Source: Acidaminococcaceae bacterium
Lineage (GTDB): Bacteria; Bacillota; Negativicutes; Acidaminococcales; Acidaminococcaceae
Direction: 5' to 3'
Assembly (NCBI GenBank): GCA_017405945.1
Contig: JAFQZL010000063.1
Location: 1 to 64,000, forward strand
Length of the DNA: 64,000 nt
Part shown: positions 29,401 through 38,483 of the stretch, piece after piece
Position numbering within the stretch: the stretch's first letter is position 1
Layout: every line of letters starts with the position of its first letter
Made by a program: the position numbers and the translations under genes
The notes under the pieces: generated by a model
The model's input: only the letters and a program-made list of their open reading frames with translations
Told to the model about the DNA's origin: nothing
Database searches by the model: none

Positions 29401-30834
29401 TCAGCCAACTATGTGCTTGCCTCAACGGCAATGACGGTGGTGGACAATGGCAGGATTGATAAAGCGAACGTTACCCTGACGGCGAAAGATGTGACAAAGA
29501 CCTACGATGGGACTACAGATGTAACCGGCGGCACGCTGGTAGAGTATAGTGGCACCATATTTGCCAGCGACATTCTCAGCGGCGGGGCGTTCGCATTTGA
29601 AGATAAAAATGCGGGAAAGAACAAGACCGTTACGGTAGAATCTGGCAGCGCAAGGATCACCGATAAGGTCACCGGCGCAGACACCAGCGGCAACTACAAT
29701 ATTACGTATGAAGACAATAAGACCAGCACCATTAAAGCGAAAGAAATCACCGCAAGCTTTGCGGCCATCAGCAAGACCTATGACGGGACTACAGAGGCCA
29801 CGGCAGGCGCGGGAACACTGAACGCCGGTGGTGTTATCAGCGGGGATAACGTGAGTCTGAACGAAAGCGGCATCACGGCAGTCTACGAAGATAAAAATGC
29901 TGGCAACGGCAAGACGGTGAACTACAAAGGCATTGCGCTAAGCGGAACAGATGCTAACAACTACAGCATCGCGACCACGGCAACGGGGGCGGGCACGATC
30001 GACAAGAAAGCCATCACCGCGACCTTTGCGGATATCAGCAAGACCTATGATGGAACCACTGACGCTACGGCAGGCGCCGGAACACTGGAAGGCGTGATTG
30101 CTGCTGACAAAGGAAAGGTCAATGTATCCGCTAATGCAGCGTACGATGAGAAGAACGTCGGTAACCGGACAGTCAACTACAGTGGTGTAGCGTTAAGCGG
30201 CGACGAGGCGGCCAACTACAGCATCGTTGCTTCTGCGACAGGCAAAGGTACCATTTACCGCAAAGCACTGGAACTGGTGGCGGACAGTGTAACCATTCAT
30301 GAAGGCTATCCGCTGCCTGCAACATTTACCGGCAGTGTGACCGGTTTTGTGGCAGGAGAAAATATCAGCATTGGCGACACACTGCGGTTTGCCCTGTCCG
30401 ATCCTTCCGCGACAGCGGTGGGCAGCTACGGCATTACCGGAACCCTTAACGGCAGCGCCAGCGGCAGCTATGGTTTGAATTACACCTTCAGCAATGCGGC
30501 GTCCAATGCCAATGCTTTTGTAATTACTGCTAAACCCGCTTCTGTGGAGGACATCCCGCTGTCTGACCTGATCCCTGGCATAAAAGGTACGGCTGCCGGG
30601 GATATCAAGGTTACCGAGATGGATGATGCGATGGAACAGGCGTCAGATAAACAGGCTGGCATCATTGTTGGGTTTGCGGTTTCCCAGGGAGTCCTATCGG
30701 TTGACATGGACAGGGGCAGTTCCTTTGAAAATACCGGCGCGCTGAACGCGGCCATGGATATGGTGCAGAAAACGGATGACACCATTGGCACGGAAGAAAG
30801 CAAACGGGAGAAGGAGGCGGGGGAAAATGAATAG
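26500..30834 (+). CDS. Two-partner secretion exoprotein (TpsA), filamentous haemagglutinin-like
   Basis: 1444 residues. It begins with an extended signal peptide region (MNKIYKIIWSKVRNCYVAVS) and a later hydrophobic signal core near residues 65-90 ending ALAAP. The TPS secretion domain contains NPNGILFGS (174-182). The middle (about 440-640) has GLUG-type repeats such as VGGIAGHN and VGGIVGIN. Residues about 794-1255 carry five YDG repeats (KTYDGTT), followed by an MBG-like domain and an acidic tail. It should be secreted through the TpsB pore encoded next and act as a surface or released adhesin. The stop overlaps the tpsB start. Base composition drops in the central 27.1-28.9 kb, so the passenger looks assembled from modules. 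Confidence 0.92.
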   Translation: MNKIYKIIWSKVRNCYVAVSEIAKRNGKNCTSVHCGAKAERACAGMAFLSCGTKADHVQASPALSSIVGVTLLAGVCSVLLPVRAALAAPVMPTLDYRGASPDVTIATTTSNTTAAMDIKSTKVNNVLKWIDFSIGQGGTVQFDGYNYLNYVTGHNRSEIDGVLKGGGSIYLINPNGILFGSTARVDVGSLNLSTRRLTDQQLASYETGVEPLFRSDSAAVGDVINLGKLNADLIQVEGRNITFKNVADVTKGGKLTDGDITGGTPHYEADGNDYTVTLTVNNVGADPANNVKENIGEIHLGFAVGVNGTINGSAAQGINAGQYTNVTVPEFNQASTHTFNHWNTNITPTHYMLVRNGYELQNMQNNLTKNNGTKMPGNYMLANDIDLQRDVKSFQPIGYKNNSDQEFVFEGKFDGLNYKISDLKIDTSGLSPDKNVACGVGLFGINAGTVENVGVESNIAVDKPSVGGIVGINKGTIRNVYHTGSVIGNGNVGGIAGHNESGASIALAYNTGKITANSSCSNVGGIAGVNEGTIAQVYNTGEVGDGNTGNNVGGIAGKLAGASAVPGETYNAIIEDAYNYNTDSTSTYPLITGSSNVGGIVGLVEGNDSDKYLVRNTYNTGIVSAENNNNGGIIGNVSSAGSGNPTVDVVSSYFSEGTPNTYSGGTENQKTIAELQRTDTFDNWSLSAAGGAGTTWRIYEGQTMPLLTAFLKTKDLVRVYEYDGSSHSVPMNDTLLDDSNIKKSDQFAENWDNYTNSLTDAGVVNILKEDKVFLYSLQDGYDIADMKLIVQPKALTATFADISKTYDGTANATAGAGTLKAGDIISGDNVELNAAGIVATFADKNAGDNKTVNYTGIALSGTDANNYSIATTVTGAGTINKKQLTVTFDPIRKTYDGTTNDVNAMGYAMPSRPGKLAGVVAGEDKKVSVTGKATYADKNVSNSYDSYDKTVYYSGLALGAGTDGDESANYVLASTAMTVVDNGRIDKANVTLTAKDVTKTYDGTTDVTGGTLVEYSGTIFASDILSGGAFAFEDKNAGKNKTVTVESGSARITDKVTGADTSGNYNITYEDNKTSTIKAKEITASFAAISKTYDGTTEATAGAGTLNAGGVISGDNVSLNESGITAVYEDKNAGNGKTVNYKGIALSGTDANNYSIATTATGAGTIDKKAITATFADISKTYDGTTDATAGAGTLEGVIAADKGKVNVSANAAYDEKNVGNRTVNYSGVALSGDEAANYSIVASATGKGTIYRKALELVADSVTIHEGYPLPATFTGSVTGFVAGENISIGDTLRFALSDPSATAVGSYGITGTLNGSASGSYGLNYTFSNAASNANAFVITAKPASVEDIPLSDLIPGIKGTAAGDIKVTEMDDAMEQASDKQAGIIVGFAVSQGVLSVDMDRGSSFENTGALNAAMDMVQKTDDTIGTEESKREKEAGENE
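28881..30270 (+). repeat. Five tandem YDG-domain repeats in tpsA
   Basis: Five units of roughly 85-110 codons, each starting with a KTYDGT motif and most ending in NYSI...GTI. Units 1, 4 and 5 are nearly identical over long stretches at the DNA level (for example ACCTATGA...GCTACGGCAGGCGC), while units 2 and 3 are divergent. Such repeats extend adhesin stalks and can change number by recombination. Confidence 0.88.
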
Positions 30835-32488
30835 GAAAATGGCAAAGGGAGCGGTTTCCCAATTTGTCATTTTTACCGGCAGCCTTACCCTGTTATGCGT
30901 CCTTTCGTTCCCGTTTGCTGTGAACGCGGCCACCGCTGTGCCCCAGCCCGGTGAGAGCATCCGGGACACACGGCCCCGGCAGCAGGTGTCGCTGGAACAT
31001 GTGGATACAGATAATAAACAGGCGCCCCGGTCCGTCCGGTTCACCCTGCAGGAGATCCGGGTGGAACATGAGGGTCTTCATGTTAAGGATGAAAAGATTA
31101 CGGCGATTACTGATAAAATTATAGGTAAAGAGATCACCGCGGCGGAATTGAACGCGGCGGTGGCGGATATTACCCATTACGTACGTTCCTACGGTTACCC
31201 GGCGGCTGCGGCCTACATCCCGGAACAGACGGCGGTGGACGGCAGGCTGCTGGTAAAGGTGGAGCCGGGGCGGATCGGCAAGGTACAGCTTGTCAACGAA
31301 AGCGGGCTGAAGGACAAAGCTGCGGAGCGGATGCTGGCCGGTCTGAAACCGGGAGACATCATCCGTACCCGCAAAGTGGAGAATTCATTGTACAATTTGC
31401 GGGATCTGAGCGGCGTAGAGGTGCAGGGTGTGTTAAGCCCCGGCGCGGAACAGGGCACCAGTGACATTACCGTACGGGTCACGAACAAAAAGAAAACATC
31501 TGTTGTTTTATACAGTGAAAATTACGGCAGCGAGTCTGCGGGACGTTACCGTTACGGCCTGCAGGGCGAGGTGCGCAACTTGTCTGGTACGGGAGACAGG
31601 CTGAACCTTGGGGCGCTGCTTTCCAACAAGCAGCAGCATAATTATAATATTTCCTATGAAACGACACTGGGGCGCAGCGCTTCCAGGCTGGGCTTGGGCT
31701 TCAGCCGGGCGGATTACGATCTGGGGAATGTGTTTGCCGCTTTGGGGGCGGAAGGCGTGGCCAATACCTACAGCCTGTATGGCAGGACAACCTTGTGGAA
31801 TACATCCGGCAGCGCCCTGGCACTGACCTACGGTTACGATTACCGGGATATCACGGACGAATTGAAGACTTTCGGCGTTTCCTGGAAGAAGCACAGCCAT
31901 GTAGTGCATCTGGGACTGGACGGTTTTGGAAGGGGCAGCCGTTCCAGGGTACAGTATAATGCCACAGTGTATACCGGCAAGCTGGTTCCCGATTCGGAAA
32001 TGGCGGATATCTTAGGCACCCTGGGACGGACGAAGGGACATTTCACCAAAGTCACGGCGGATGTGACGGCAGTGCAGGGCATCGGCAGGAATTTTGACGT
32101 GCTGCTGAAGCTTTCCGGGCAGAAAGCGGCCAACAACCTGGACAGTTCGGAACATATTATTCTGGGCGGCGCCCGGGGCGTGAGGGCTTATCCCCAGGGC
32201 GAGGCTTCCGGGGACGAAGGCATGCTGGGAACGCTGGAACTGCGTTACCATACGCCGGTGAAGGGCCTTGTGCTGAGCACCTATTTTGATGCAGGCCATG
32301 TGCGCGTTGAAAAGGAAGCTGGCGACAGCATGACGTTGAAGGGCTGGGGCATCGGTCTGACTTACAGCAAGCCTGACGATTGGTTCGCCCGGTTCGATTA
32401 CGCCCGGCGCATCGGCTCGGACGATGCCATGTCTGACGAAGCCAGGAGCCGCCAGCGCATGTGGTTCATCGCCGGCAAGGTGTTCTGA
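30827..32488 (+). CDS. Two-partner secretion outer-membrane pore (TpsB, ShlB/FhaC/HecB family)
   Basis: 553 residues. A signal peptide (hydrophobic core about residues 12-35, AVNAA cleavage area) is followed by a POTRA_2 domain (about 65-150, with FTLQEIRVEHEG and GYPAAAAYIPEQ), a second POTRA-like part, and a 16-strand beta-barrel with the conserved LGGARGVRAYPQGEASGDEG segment near residue 445. It ends in phenylalanine (GKVF), as expected for an outer-membrane barrel. It exports the TpsA protein encoded upstream. The ATG at 30827 overlaps the tpsA stop by eight bases and follows GGAGGCGGGG, so translation is coupled. Its presence proves an outer membrane. Confidence 0.94.
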   Translation: MNRKMAKGAVSQFVIFTGSLTLLCVLSFPFAVNAATAVPQPGESIRDTRPRQQVSLEHVDTDNKQAPRSVRFTLQEIRVEHEGLHVKDEKITAITDKIIGKEITAAELNAAVADITHYVRSYGYPAAAAYIPEQTAVDGRLLVKVEPGRIGKVQLVNESGLKDKAAERMLAGLKPGDIIRTRKVENSLYNLRDLSGVEVQGVLSPGAEQGTSDITVRVTNKKKTSVVLYSENYGSESAGRYRYGLQGEVRNLSGTGDRLNLGALLSNKQQHNYNISYETTLGRSASRLGLGFSRADYDLGNVFAALGAEGVANTYSLYGRTTLWNTSGSALALTYGYDYRDITDELKTFGVSWKKHSHVVHLGLDGFGRGSRSRVQYNATVYTGKLVPDSEMADILGTLGRTKGHFTKVTADVTAVQGIGRNFDVLLKLSGQKAANNLDSSEHIILGGARGVRAYPQGEASGDEGMLGTLELRYHTPVKGLVLSTYFDAGHVRVEKEAGDSMTLKGWGIGLTYSKPDDWFARFDYARRIGSDDAMSDEARSRQRMWFIAGKVF

Positions 32489-32511
32489 GAACAAACTATC
32501 CTTTGCACAAA

Positions 32512-32645
32512 CAGGTGCGGAGGCTCTGGAGGCGCTGCATCCGCTGGATACAGACAGTAAGTTCGGTCTGGGGCTGGGCTACGGCAATTACCGGGATGCC
32601 AACGCCATGGTACTGGCCCGTATTGAAGCAAAGATCGGGAAATAA
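32512..32645 (+). pseudogene. Remnant of a YadA-type anchor domain with internal deletion
   Basis: The stretch reads GAEALEALHPLDTDSKFGLG, then GLGYGNYRDANAM and directly VLARIEAKIGK before a stop. It matches the beginning of the membrane anchor and the very last residues of the intact autotransporter downstream (33958-34318), but the four-strand anchor and most of the coiled coil between them are missing. Its 5' end runs into the tpsB stop region without its own ribosome site. It is best read as the deleted relic of a second trimeric autotransporter gene. Confidence 0.8.
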
Positions 32646-32668
32646 AAACCGGAACAGGAGGCAGAAAA

Positions 32669-34318
32669 ATGAAAAATACAAATGCGGGAAAACAGCGGAA
32701 GTTTTTGGCGGCGCGGATCCTTTGCGGTCTGCTGCTGGGCGTGTATCTGACAGGCGGGTACTGCATGCCGGTGGCGGGGGCCGGAAGTAACGTTAACACG
32801 ACACCTGAAGCAAATGATGCTAACGTACATTCTGCCTGGGGCACTGGAACAACGGCCAGTGGAACAGCTTCCACGGCGTTCGGGAATGGTACAATGGCTG
32901 CCGGCAAAGGCGCCACGGCATGGGGCTACAAAGCCAAAGCATATAGTAATTATACAACTGCCTGGGGCTCGGGTATTGCAGGCGTTGAAGGTGATGCTAC
33001 GAAAGGACAGTACGCCACGGCGTTCGGGTATTGGACAACGGCCAGCGGTGATGGTGCTTCGGCGTTCGGGGGTCATACAACGGCCAGCGGCAATCTTTCC
33101 ACGTCGTTCGGCGAAGCAACAACGGCCAGCGAATATGCTTCCACGGCGTTCGGGTATTGGACAACGGCCAGTGGTGCTGCTTCCACGGCGTTCGGGTATA
33201 ATACAACGGCCCAAGGCATGTCAGCCACGGCGTTCGGGTATAATACAAAGGCCAGCGGCAACAACGCCACGGCGTTCGGTTTTGGGACCGAGGCCAGCGG
33301 CAATAATGCCACGGCGTTTGGCCAGGGCACAAGAGCCATCGGTCTTGCTTCTACGGCGTTCGGCTTTAAGTCAGAGGCCATCGGGAAAAATTCCACGGCG
33401 TTCGGTGATTCTTCCAAGGCGCTTGCGGAAAACTCCCTGGCGGCTTTGGGCGGCACCGTGGAAAAAGATGCGACGAACGGTATCGCCATAGGTAAGGGCT
33501 CATCCGTATCCGCTGCCGACAGTATCGCCATAGGCAAGGGCTCATCCGTATCCACTGCCAACAGCATCGCCATCGGCACGGGGCTGAAGGTCAGCGGCAA
33601 GAACAGCGGCGCTTTCGGCGATCCCAGCATCATCAACGGGGACAACAGCTACTCCGTAGGTAACAACAACGAGGTGACCGGAAGCAACACCTTTGTATTG
33701 GGCAACAACGTGAAGACCGGCGCGAAGAACGCCGTCGTGTTAGGCAACGGTTCCGAGGGCGCGGACAATGCGGTGTCGGTAGGCGCGAAGGGCAAGGAAC
33801 GGCAAATTAAAAATGTGGCGGACGGCACGGACGACACCGACGTAACGACGGTGAAGCAGGTCAAAGAGATGATCGAAGCCGGGGGCGGCGGCGCGGATCT
33901 GACACCAATCAACCACCGCATCGATAACCTGGACAGCAAGATTAACAAAGTGGGCGCCGGGGCGGCGGCGTTGGCGGCGCTGCACCCGATGGACACGGAC
34001 GGCAAGTTCGGCCTGGCGGCGGGTTTCGGTAATTACCGGGACGCCAACGCCATGGCGCTGGGCCTGTACTACCGTCCGACGGACAGGGTGATGCTCAGCC
34101 TCGGTGGGACCATGGGCAACGGCGAAAACATGATCAACGCGGGCGTATCCTTCGCGCTGGACAAGGGCGTCACCACCAGCAAGGCGGCCATGGCGAAAAA
34201 GATTGCGGCACAGGATGCAAAGATTGCAATGCTGGAAGGAGAAAACGCGGAGCAGAAAGCGGAAATCCAGGAATTGAAAGCAGCGCTGGCCCGTATCGAA
34301 GCAAAGCTGGGAAAATGA
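32669..34318 (+). CDS. Trimeric autotransporter adhesin (YadA-like)
   Basis: 549 residues. Signal peptide about 1-38, a head made of many 14-residue YadA-head repeats (ATAFGYNTTASG type, about 50-265), a second set of SSVSAADSIAIGKG-like repeats, a neck/connector (KQIKNVADGTDDTDVTTVKQ), a very short stalk, and the YadA membrane anchor (about 425-500, starting ALAALHPMDTDGKFGL). After the anchor a charged coiled coil of about 45 residues (KIAMLEGENAEQKAEIQEL) runs to the C-terminus, ending LGK rather than an aromatic residue. It should form a trimeric surface adhesin. The ribosome site is GGAGG. It follows the anchor remnant by 23 bases. Confidence 0.92.
   Translation: MKNTNAGKQRKFLAARILCGLLLGVYLTGGYCMPVAGAGSNVNTTPEANDANVHSAWGTGTTASGTASTAFGNGTMAAGKGATAWGYKAKAYSNYTTAWGSGIAGVEGDATKGQYATAFGYWTTASGDGASAFGGHTTASGNLSTSFGEATTASEYASTAFGYWTTASGAASTAFGYNTTAQGMSATAFGYNTKASGNNATAFGFGTEASGNNATAFGQGTRAIGLASTAFGFKSEAIGKNSTAFGDSSKALAENSLAALGGTVEKDATNGIAIGKGSSVSAADSIAIGKGSSVSTANSIAIGTGLKVSGKNSGAFGDPSIINGDNSYSVGNNNEVTGSNTFVLGNNVKTGAKNAVVLGNGSEGADNAVSVGAKGKERQIKNVADGTDDTDVTTVKQVKEMIEAGGGGADLTPINHRIDNLDSKINKVGAGAAALAALHPMDTDGKFGLAAGFGNYRDANAMALGLYYRPTDRVMLSLGGTMGNGENMINAGVSFALDKGVTTSKAAMAKKIAAQDAKIAMLEGENAEQKAEIQELKAALARIEAKLGK
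32840..33460 (+). repeat. Tandem 42-base YadA-head repeats
   Basis: About a dozen 42-base units with the core CCACGGCGTTCGG and an ACAACGGCCAGCGG segment, each encoding one 14-residue head repeat. Homogeneous units make the gene prone to length change by slippage or recombination. The same repeats create long but meaningless open frames on the opposite strand. Confidence 0.88.
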
Positions 34319-34454
34319 AGGAATGGATAAAAACCGTAACATAGTTTACACATTGAAGCAGATTTTAAAAAATTAGTATCGAAAAGCGAAAAACTATTTG
34401 ACGAAGTCATTTTCCGGTGCTAAACTACCGTTAAAATTAGTATTGACCACAAAA

Positions 34455-34717
34455 CCGTTGAGACGGAGATCAAGCCAATATAAGCGCTCACAGAGAGTCC
34501 GGGCAGCTGGGATCCGGATAGAAATGCTGGTTGGTAAATGGACCGTTGAGGGTGTGCTGAAATCGCAAGAGAGTATTGCACAACGTTTCGTCCGCGTTAG
34601 GGAAGGAGGATGTGTTGGCATCCGCAGAGGGCACGGCGTAAGCTGTGAATCAAGGTGGTACCGCAGGTTTGTTAAAACTATAACCTGTCCTTGCTGAATG
34701 CAGGGACAGGTTTTTTG
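34455..34717 (+). ncRNA. T-box leader of the trp operon (Trp specifier)
   Basis: A T-box riboswitch that senses uncharged tRNA. Stem I includes AGAGAGTCCGGGCAGCTGG and a specifier segment TAAATGGACC in which UGG (34539-34541) is the tryptophan codon. The conserved T-box AAGGTGGTACCGCAG lies at 34652-34666 and a terminator follows. Uncharged tRNA-Trp should favour the antiterminator and switch on the trp genes. The exact 5' end of stem I is approximate. The 130 bases between the adhesin gene and this element show no gene and must hold the promoter. Confidence 0.9.
34682..34717 (+). terminator. Regulated terminator of the trp T-box
   Basis: CCTGTCCTTGC (34684-34694) pairs with 34700-34710 (one G-U pair) and is followed by eight T in nine bases. 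It is the expression platform of the T-box leader and ends 30 bases before trpD. Confidence 0.88.
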
Positions 34718-34748
34718 TTGGGAAAAGAATACTGAGGGGGATTTGAAA

Positions 34749-35771
34749 ATGATCAAAGAAGCTATTGTGAAAATCGTAAGCAAAGAGGATCTGACCTACG
34801 AAGAAGCTTACACCGTCATGAACGAGATTATGAGCGGGGAAACTACGCCGACCCAGAATGCCGCGTTCCTGTCCGCTCTTTCCACAAAAAGCGCCAAGGC
34901 GGAAACCACGGACGAGATTGCCGGCTGCGCTGCAGCCATGCGGGATCATGCTACCAAAGTGGATACGGGCATGGATATTTTTGAAATTGTGGGCACAGGC
35001 GGTGACAACGCCCAGAGCTTTAACATTTCTACTACCTCTGCGCTGGTTGCGGCGGCGGGCGGCATGAAGGTGGCCAAACACGGGAACCGGGCGGCTTCTT
35101 CCCTGTGCGGAACGGCGGACTGCCTGGAGGCGCTGGGGGTGAACATCAACCAGAGCCCGGCAAGGTGCGTAGAACTGTTAAAGGAAGTTGGCATGTGCTT
35201 CTTCTTCGCGCAGAAATACCACACTTCCATGAAGTATGTGGGGCCGATCCGGAAAGAACTGGGCTTCCGCACGGTGTTCAATATCCTCGGGCCGCTGACC
35301 AATCCGGGTTCCCCGTCCATGCAGCTTTTGGGCGTGTACGACGGCTATCTGGCGGAACCGCTGGCACAGGTACTGACCACTCTCGGCGTAAAGCGGGGCA
35401 TGGTGGTCTACGGGCAGGATAAGCTGGACGAGATTTCCCTCAGTTCGCCGACTACTATTTGCGAAATCAAGGACGGCTGGTATAAAACCTATACCATCAC
35501 TCCGGAAGAGTTTGGCTTCGAACGCTGCAGGAAGGAAGACCTGAAGGGCGGCACGCCGGCCGAGAATGCGCAGATTACCATAGAAATACTGAAAGGCGCA
35601 AAAGGCCATAAACGCAATGCGGTGCTGCTGAACGCCGGGGCGGCGCTCTACATCGGCGGCAAGGCGAAGGACATGAAAGAAGGCGTTGCGCTGGCTGCGG
35701 AGCTGATCGATTCCGGCAAGGCGCTGGAAACCCTGCAGAAGCTGATTGAGGTCAGCAACCGTCCGGAATGA
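34749..35771 (+). CDS. trpD: Anthranilate phosphoribosyltransferase
   Basis: 340 residues, normal length. It joins anthranilate to PRPP, the second step of tryptophan synthesis. The PRPP-binding glycine-rich motif [14 protein letters not shown] is near residues 79-92, with KHGNRAASS and the INQSPARC and GPLTNPG segments also present. The ATG at 34749 follows GAGGGGG. It is the first gene behind the T-box; trpE and trpG, which make anthranilate, are not in this operon. Confidence 0.97.
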   Translation: MIKEAIVKIVSKEDLTYEEAYTVMNEIMSGETTPTQNAAFLSALSTKSAKAETTDEIAGCAAAMRDHATKVDTGMDIFEIVGTGGDNAQSFNISTTSALVAAAGGMKVAKHGNRAASSLCGTADCLEALGVNINQSPARCVELLKEVGMCFFFAQKYHTSMKYVGPIRKELGFRTVFNILGPLTNPGSPSMQLLGVYDGYLAEPLAQVLTTLGVKRGMVVYGQDKLDEISLSSPTTICEIKDGWYKTYTITPEEFGFERCRKEDLKGGTPAENAQITIEILKGAKGHKRNAVLLNAGAALYIGGKAKDMKEGVALAAELIDSGKALETLQKLIEVSNRPE

Positions 35772-35837
35772 ACGGGAGAGACGCAGGCTGCATCATATAC
35801 GGAAGAACAGTTTGATAAAAAAGGTTGTTGAAACATC

Positions 35838-36632
35838 GTGATCTTAGATACACTGGCGGCAGCGGCCAAAGCCCGGGTCGCCAAACTGGAAAAACAGAAA
35901 AGCTTAGCTGCGGTACGGGAAGAGGCCGAGGAGATCGCAAGAGGAGAAACAGACGGCAGGGCAAAACGGAAGTTTGCGGAAACGCTGCAGCGCCCGGGAC
36001 TGAATTTCATCTGTGAGTGCAAGAAGGCTTCTCCCTCCAAAGGGCTGATAGCGCCGGAGTTCCCTTATCTGGAAATCGCCAAAGCCTATGAAAGGGGCGG
36101 CGCGTCCGCCATCTCCGTACTGACGGAACCGGAGTATTTTCTCGGGGCGGATAAGTATCTGAAGGAAATCGCGGCGCAGGTGGAGCTGCCGGTGCTGCGG
36201 AAGGACTTTACGGTGAGCCCCTATCAGATATATGAAGCAAAAACCCTGGGGGCCGGCGCGGTTCTGCTGATTTGCGCAATCTTGTCCCCGGTTCAGCTGC
36301 AGGAATTCCGGCTGGCGGCGGAAAGCGTAGGACTGGACGCCCTGGCGGAAACCCACGATGCAACTGAAATTGAAACAGCACTGCAAAGCGGGGCCAAGAT
36401 CATCGGCATCAACAACCGCAACCTGCAGGATTTTACAGTGGATATCAATACCTGCCTGCAGTTGCGGGCAGAGATTCCGGACAACCGCGTATGCATAGCG
36501 GAAAGCGGAATCCAAGATGCAAACGATATAAGGGCGTTAAAGGCAAGAAACTTCAACGGCGTCCTGATCGGCGAGACACTGATGCGCAGCGGCGATCCGG
36601 AAACGATGCTGCGGAGGTTAAGGGAAGCGTAA
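35838..36632 (+). CDS. trpC: Indole-3-glycerol phosphate synthase
   Basis: 264-residue TIM barrel. Family motifs: ECKKASPSKG near residue 56, VLTEPEYFLG, LRKDFTV, and GINNRNLQDFTVD near residue 193, then the phosphate-binding AESGI. It closes the indole ring from carboxyphenylamino-deoxyribulose phosphate. The start is GTG at 35838; the ribosome site (AAAAGG) is rather far upstream, so expression may be low. It lies 66 bases after trpD and one base before trpF. Confidence 0.96.
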   Translation: MILDTLAAAAKARVAKLEKQKSLAAVREEAEEIARGETDGRAKRKFAETLQRPGLNFICECKKASPSKGLIAPEFPYLEIAKAYERGGASAISVLTEPEYFLGADKYLKEIAAQVELPVLRKDFTVSPYQIYEAKTLGAGAVLLICAILSPVQLQEFRLAAESVGLDALAETHDATEIETALQSGAKIIGINNRNLQDFTVDINTCLQLRAEIPDNRVCIAESGIQDANDIRALKARNFNGVLIGETLMRSGDPETMLRRLREA

Positions 36633-36633
36633 C

Positions 36634-37278
36634 ATGGTTCACGTTAAATTCTGCGGCATACGCAGACCGGAAGACACAGAAGCGGTAAACCGGCTGAAAC
36701 CTGACTTGGCAGGCTTTGTGTTTGCGAAAAGCAAACGGCAGATCAGCAGGGAGCAGGCCGCGGGACTGAAAAAACAGCTGGACCCCAAGATTAAAACAGT
36801 AGCGGTGCTGGTGAACATGCCGGCGGAAGAAGCCGCGGCCCTGGCAAATTCGGGGATTGCCGATCTGCTGCAACTGCATGGGGATGAAGACGCGGTATAC
36901 ATTGCGGCGCTGCGGAAGCGGACAAGGGCTAAAATCATCAAGGCCATACGGCTGCAGGGAACAGAGGTTGACAATACGTTAATGAAGGAAGCGCAACAGA
37001 CTGACTTTTACCTGTTCGATACCTTCGTACCGGATGCCTATGGCGGTACCGGCAAAACATTCTCCCTTTCCCTGTTAAAAGGAGTACGGATTGAAAAACC
37101 GTTCTTCCTGGCAGGAGGGCTGGACGCGGACAACGTAGCGGGAATCATCGGGCAGGTTCAGAAAGACACAACACTGCTTCCGAATTTCTACGGAGTAGAC
37201 GTATCCGGCGGAATTGAAACAGACGGATATAAAGATGCTATAAAGATGGAAGCATTTATGAAAGCGATACGAGGATAA
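36634..37278 (+). CDS. trpF: Phosphoribosylanthranilate isomerase
   Basis: 214-residue TIM barrel that performs the Amadori rearrangement in tryptophan synthesis. The catalytic cysteine is in VKFCGIRR (Cys5), with [36 protein letters not shown] and [10 protein letters not shown] as further family motifs. It starts one base after the trpC stop, so it is translationally coupled. Confidence 0.96.
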   Translation: MVHVKFCGIRRPEDTEAVNRLKPDLAGFVFAKSKRQISREQAAGLKKQLDPKIKTVAVLVNMPAEEAAALANSGIADLLQLHGDEDAVYIAALRKRTRAKIIKAIRLQGTEVDNTLMKEAQQTDFYLFDTFVPDAYGGTGKTFSLSLLKGVRIEKPFFLAGGLDADNVAGIIGQVQKDTTLLPNFYGVDVSGGIETDGYKDAIKMEAFMKAIRG

Positions 37279-37298
37279 AAGCAGAAAGGAAGTTTATC

Positions 37299-38483
37299 AT
37301 GGCAAAGGGAAGATTTGGAATCCACGGCGGGCAGTATATTCCGGAAACACTGATGAACGCGGTGCTGGAACTGGAAAAAGCGTATGAGTTTTACAAAAAC
37401 GACAAGACGTTCTGGGACGAGCTGCGCCAGCTGTACCGGGATTACGCCAACCGCCCCAGCATGCTGTATTATGCGGAAAAGATGACAAAAAACCTGGGCG
37501 GGGCCAAAATCTACCTGAAGCGGGAAGATCTGAACCATACCGGCGCCCATAAAATTAACAATGTATTAGGGCAATGTCTGCTGGCGCAGCGCATGGGCAA
37601 GAAACACGTCATCGCGGAAACCGGGGCGGGCCAGCACGGGGTAGCAACGGCGACGGTGGCGGCGCTGATGGGCATGGAATGCACTGTGTACATGGGCAAG
37701 GAAGACTGCGAACGGCAGGCCCTGAACGTGTTCCGCATGGAACTGCTGGGGGCGAAGGTGGTTCCTGTCACCACAGGCACCGGCACCCTCAAAGACGCGG
37801 TGAACGAGGCGCTGCGGGTCTGGACGGCCCGGGTGGAGGACACCTATTACGTGTTAGGCTCCGTTATGGGACCCCATCCGTATCCGGAAATGGTGCGGGA
37901 CTTCCAGAAGGTCATCGGGGAAGAAGTGAAAGCCCAGCTGCTGGAAAAGGAAGGCCGGCTGCCTGATGTGGTCATCGCCTGCGTAGGCGGCGGCTCCAAC
38001 GCCATGGGCCTCTTCTACGATTTCATCCCGGACAAGGATGTGTGCCTCATCGGCGTGGAAGCTGCCGGGGAAGGTGTGGACACGGAACGGACGGCAGCGA
38101 CTATCGCCAGAGGCTCGGAAGGCATCTTCCACGGCATGAAATCCCTGTTCCTGCAGGATGAATACGGACAGATCGCGCCGGTGTATTCCATTTCCGCCGG
38201 ACTGGATTATCCCGGTATCGGGCCGGAGCACGCGTACCTTCACGACATCGGCCGGGCGGAATATGTGCCCGCTACGGATCAGGAGTCGGTAGACGCGTTC
38301 ATGTACTTGTCCAAGACGGAAGGGATCATTCCCGCAGTGGAAAGCGCCCATGCCCTGGCCTATGCCATGAAGTTGGCGCCCACACTGGATAAAGATAAGA
38401 TCATCGTGGTCAACCTCTCCGGACGGGGAGATAAAGACGTGGCGGCCATTGCCAGATATTTGGGGAGGGATTTGCATGAGTAA
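37299..38483 (+). CDS. trpB: Tryptophan synthase beta chain
   Basis: 394-residue PLP enzyme that condenses indole with serine. The PLP lysine is in [11 protein letters not shown] (about residue 86), ahead of the tunnel segment [11 protein letters not shown] and the phosphate-binding loop GGGSNAMG. It is the classical TrpB1 type that pairs with TrpA. It has an AAAGGAAG ribosome site. The end overlaps the trpA start by eight bases. Confidence 0.97.
   Translation: MAKGRFGIHGGQYIPETLMNAVLELEKAYEFYKNDKTFWDELRQLYRDYANRPSMLYYAEKMTKNLGGAKIYLKREDLNHTGAHKINNVLGQCLLAQRMGKKHVIAETGAGQHGVATATVAALMGMECTVYMGKEDCERQALNVFRMELLGAKVVPVTTGTGTLKDAVNEALRVWTARVEDTYYVLGSVMGPHPYPEMVRDFQKVIGEEVKAQLLEKEGRLPDVVIACVGGGSNAMGLFYDFIPDKDVCLIGVEAAGEGVDTERTAATIARGSEGIFHGMKSLFLQDEYGQIAPVYSISAGLDYPGIGPEHAYLHDIGRAEYVPATDQESVDAFMYLSKTEGIIPAVESAHALAYAMKLAPTLDKDKIIVVNLSGRGDKDVAAIARYLGRDLHE

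Noticed and set aside
32588..33332. Arg/Pro/Thr-rich open frames on the minus strand across the adhesin head
   Set aside because: They come from the tandem repeats being open in several frames.
32840..33460. Regular short repeats that could suggest a CRISPR array
   Set aside because: The 42-base units are contiguous, without unique spacers, and are translated as YadA-head repeats in frame.
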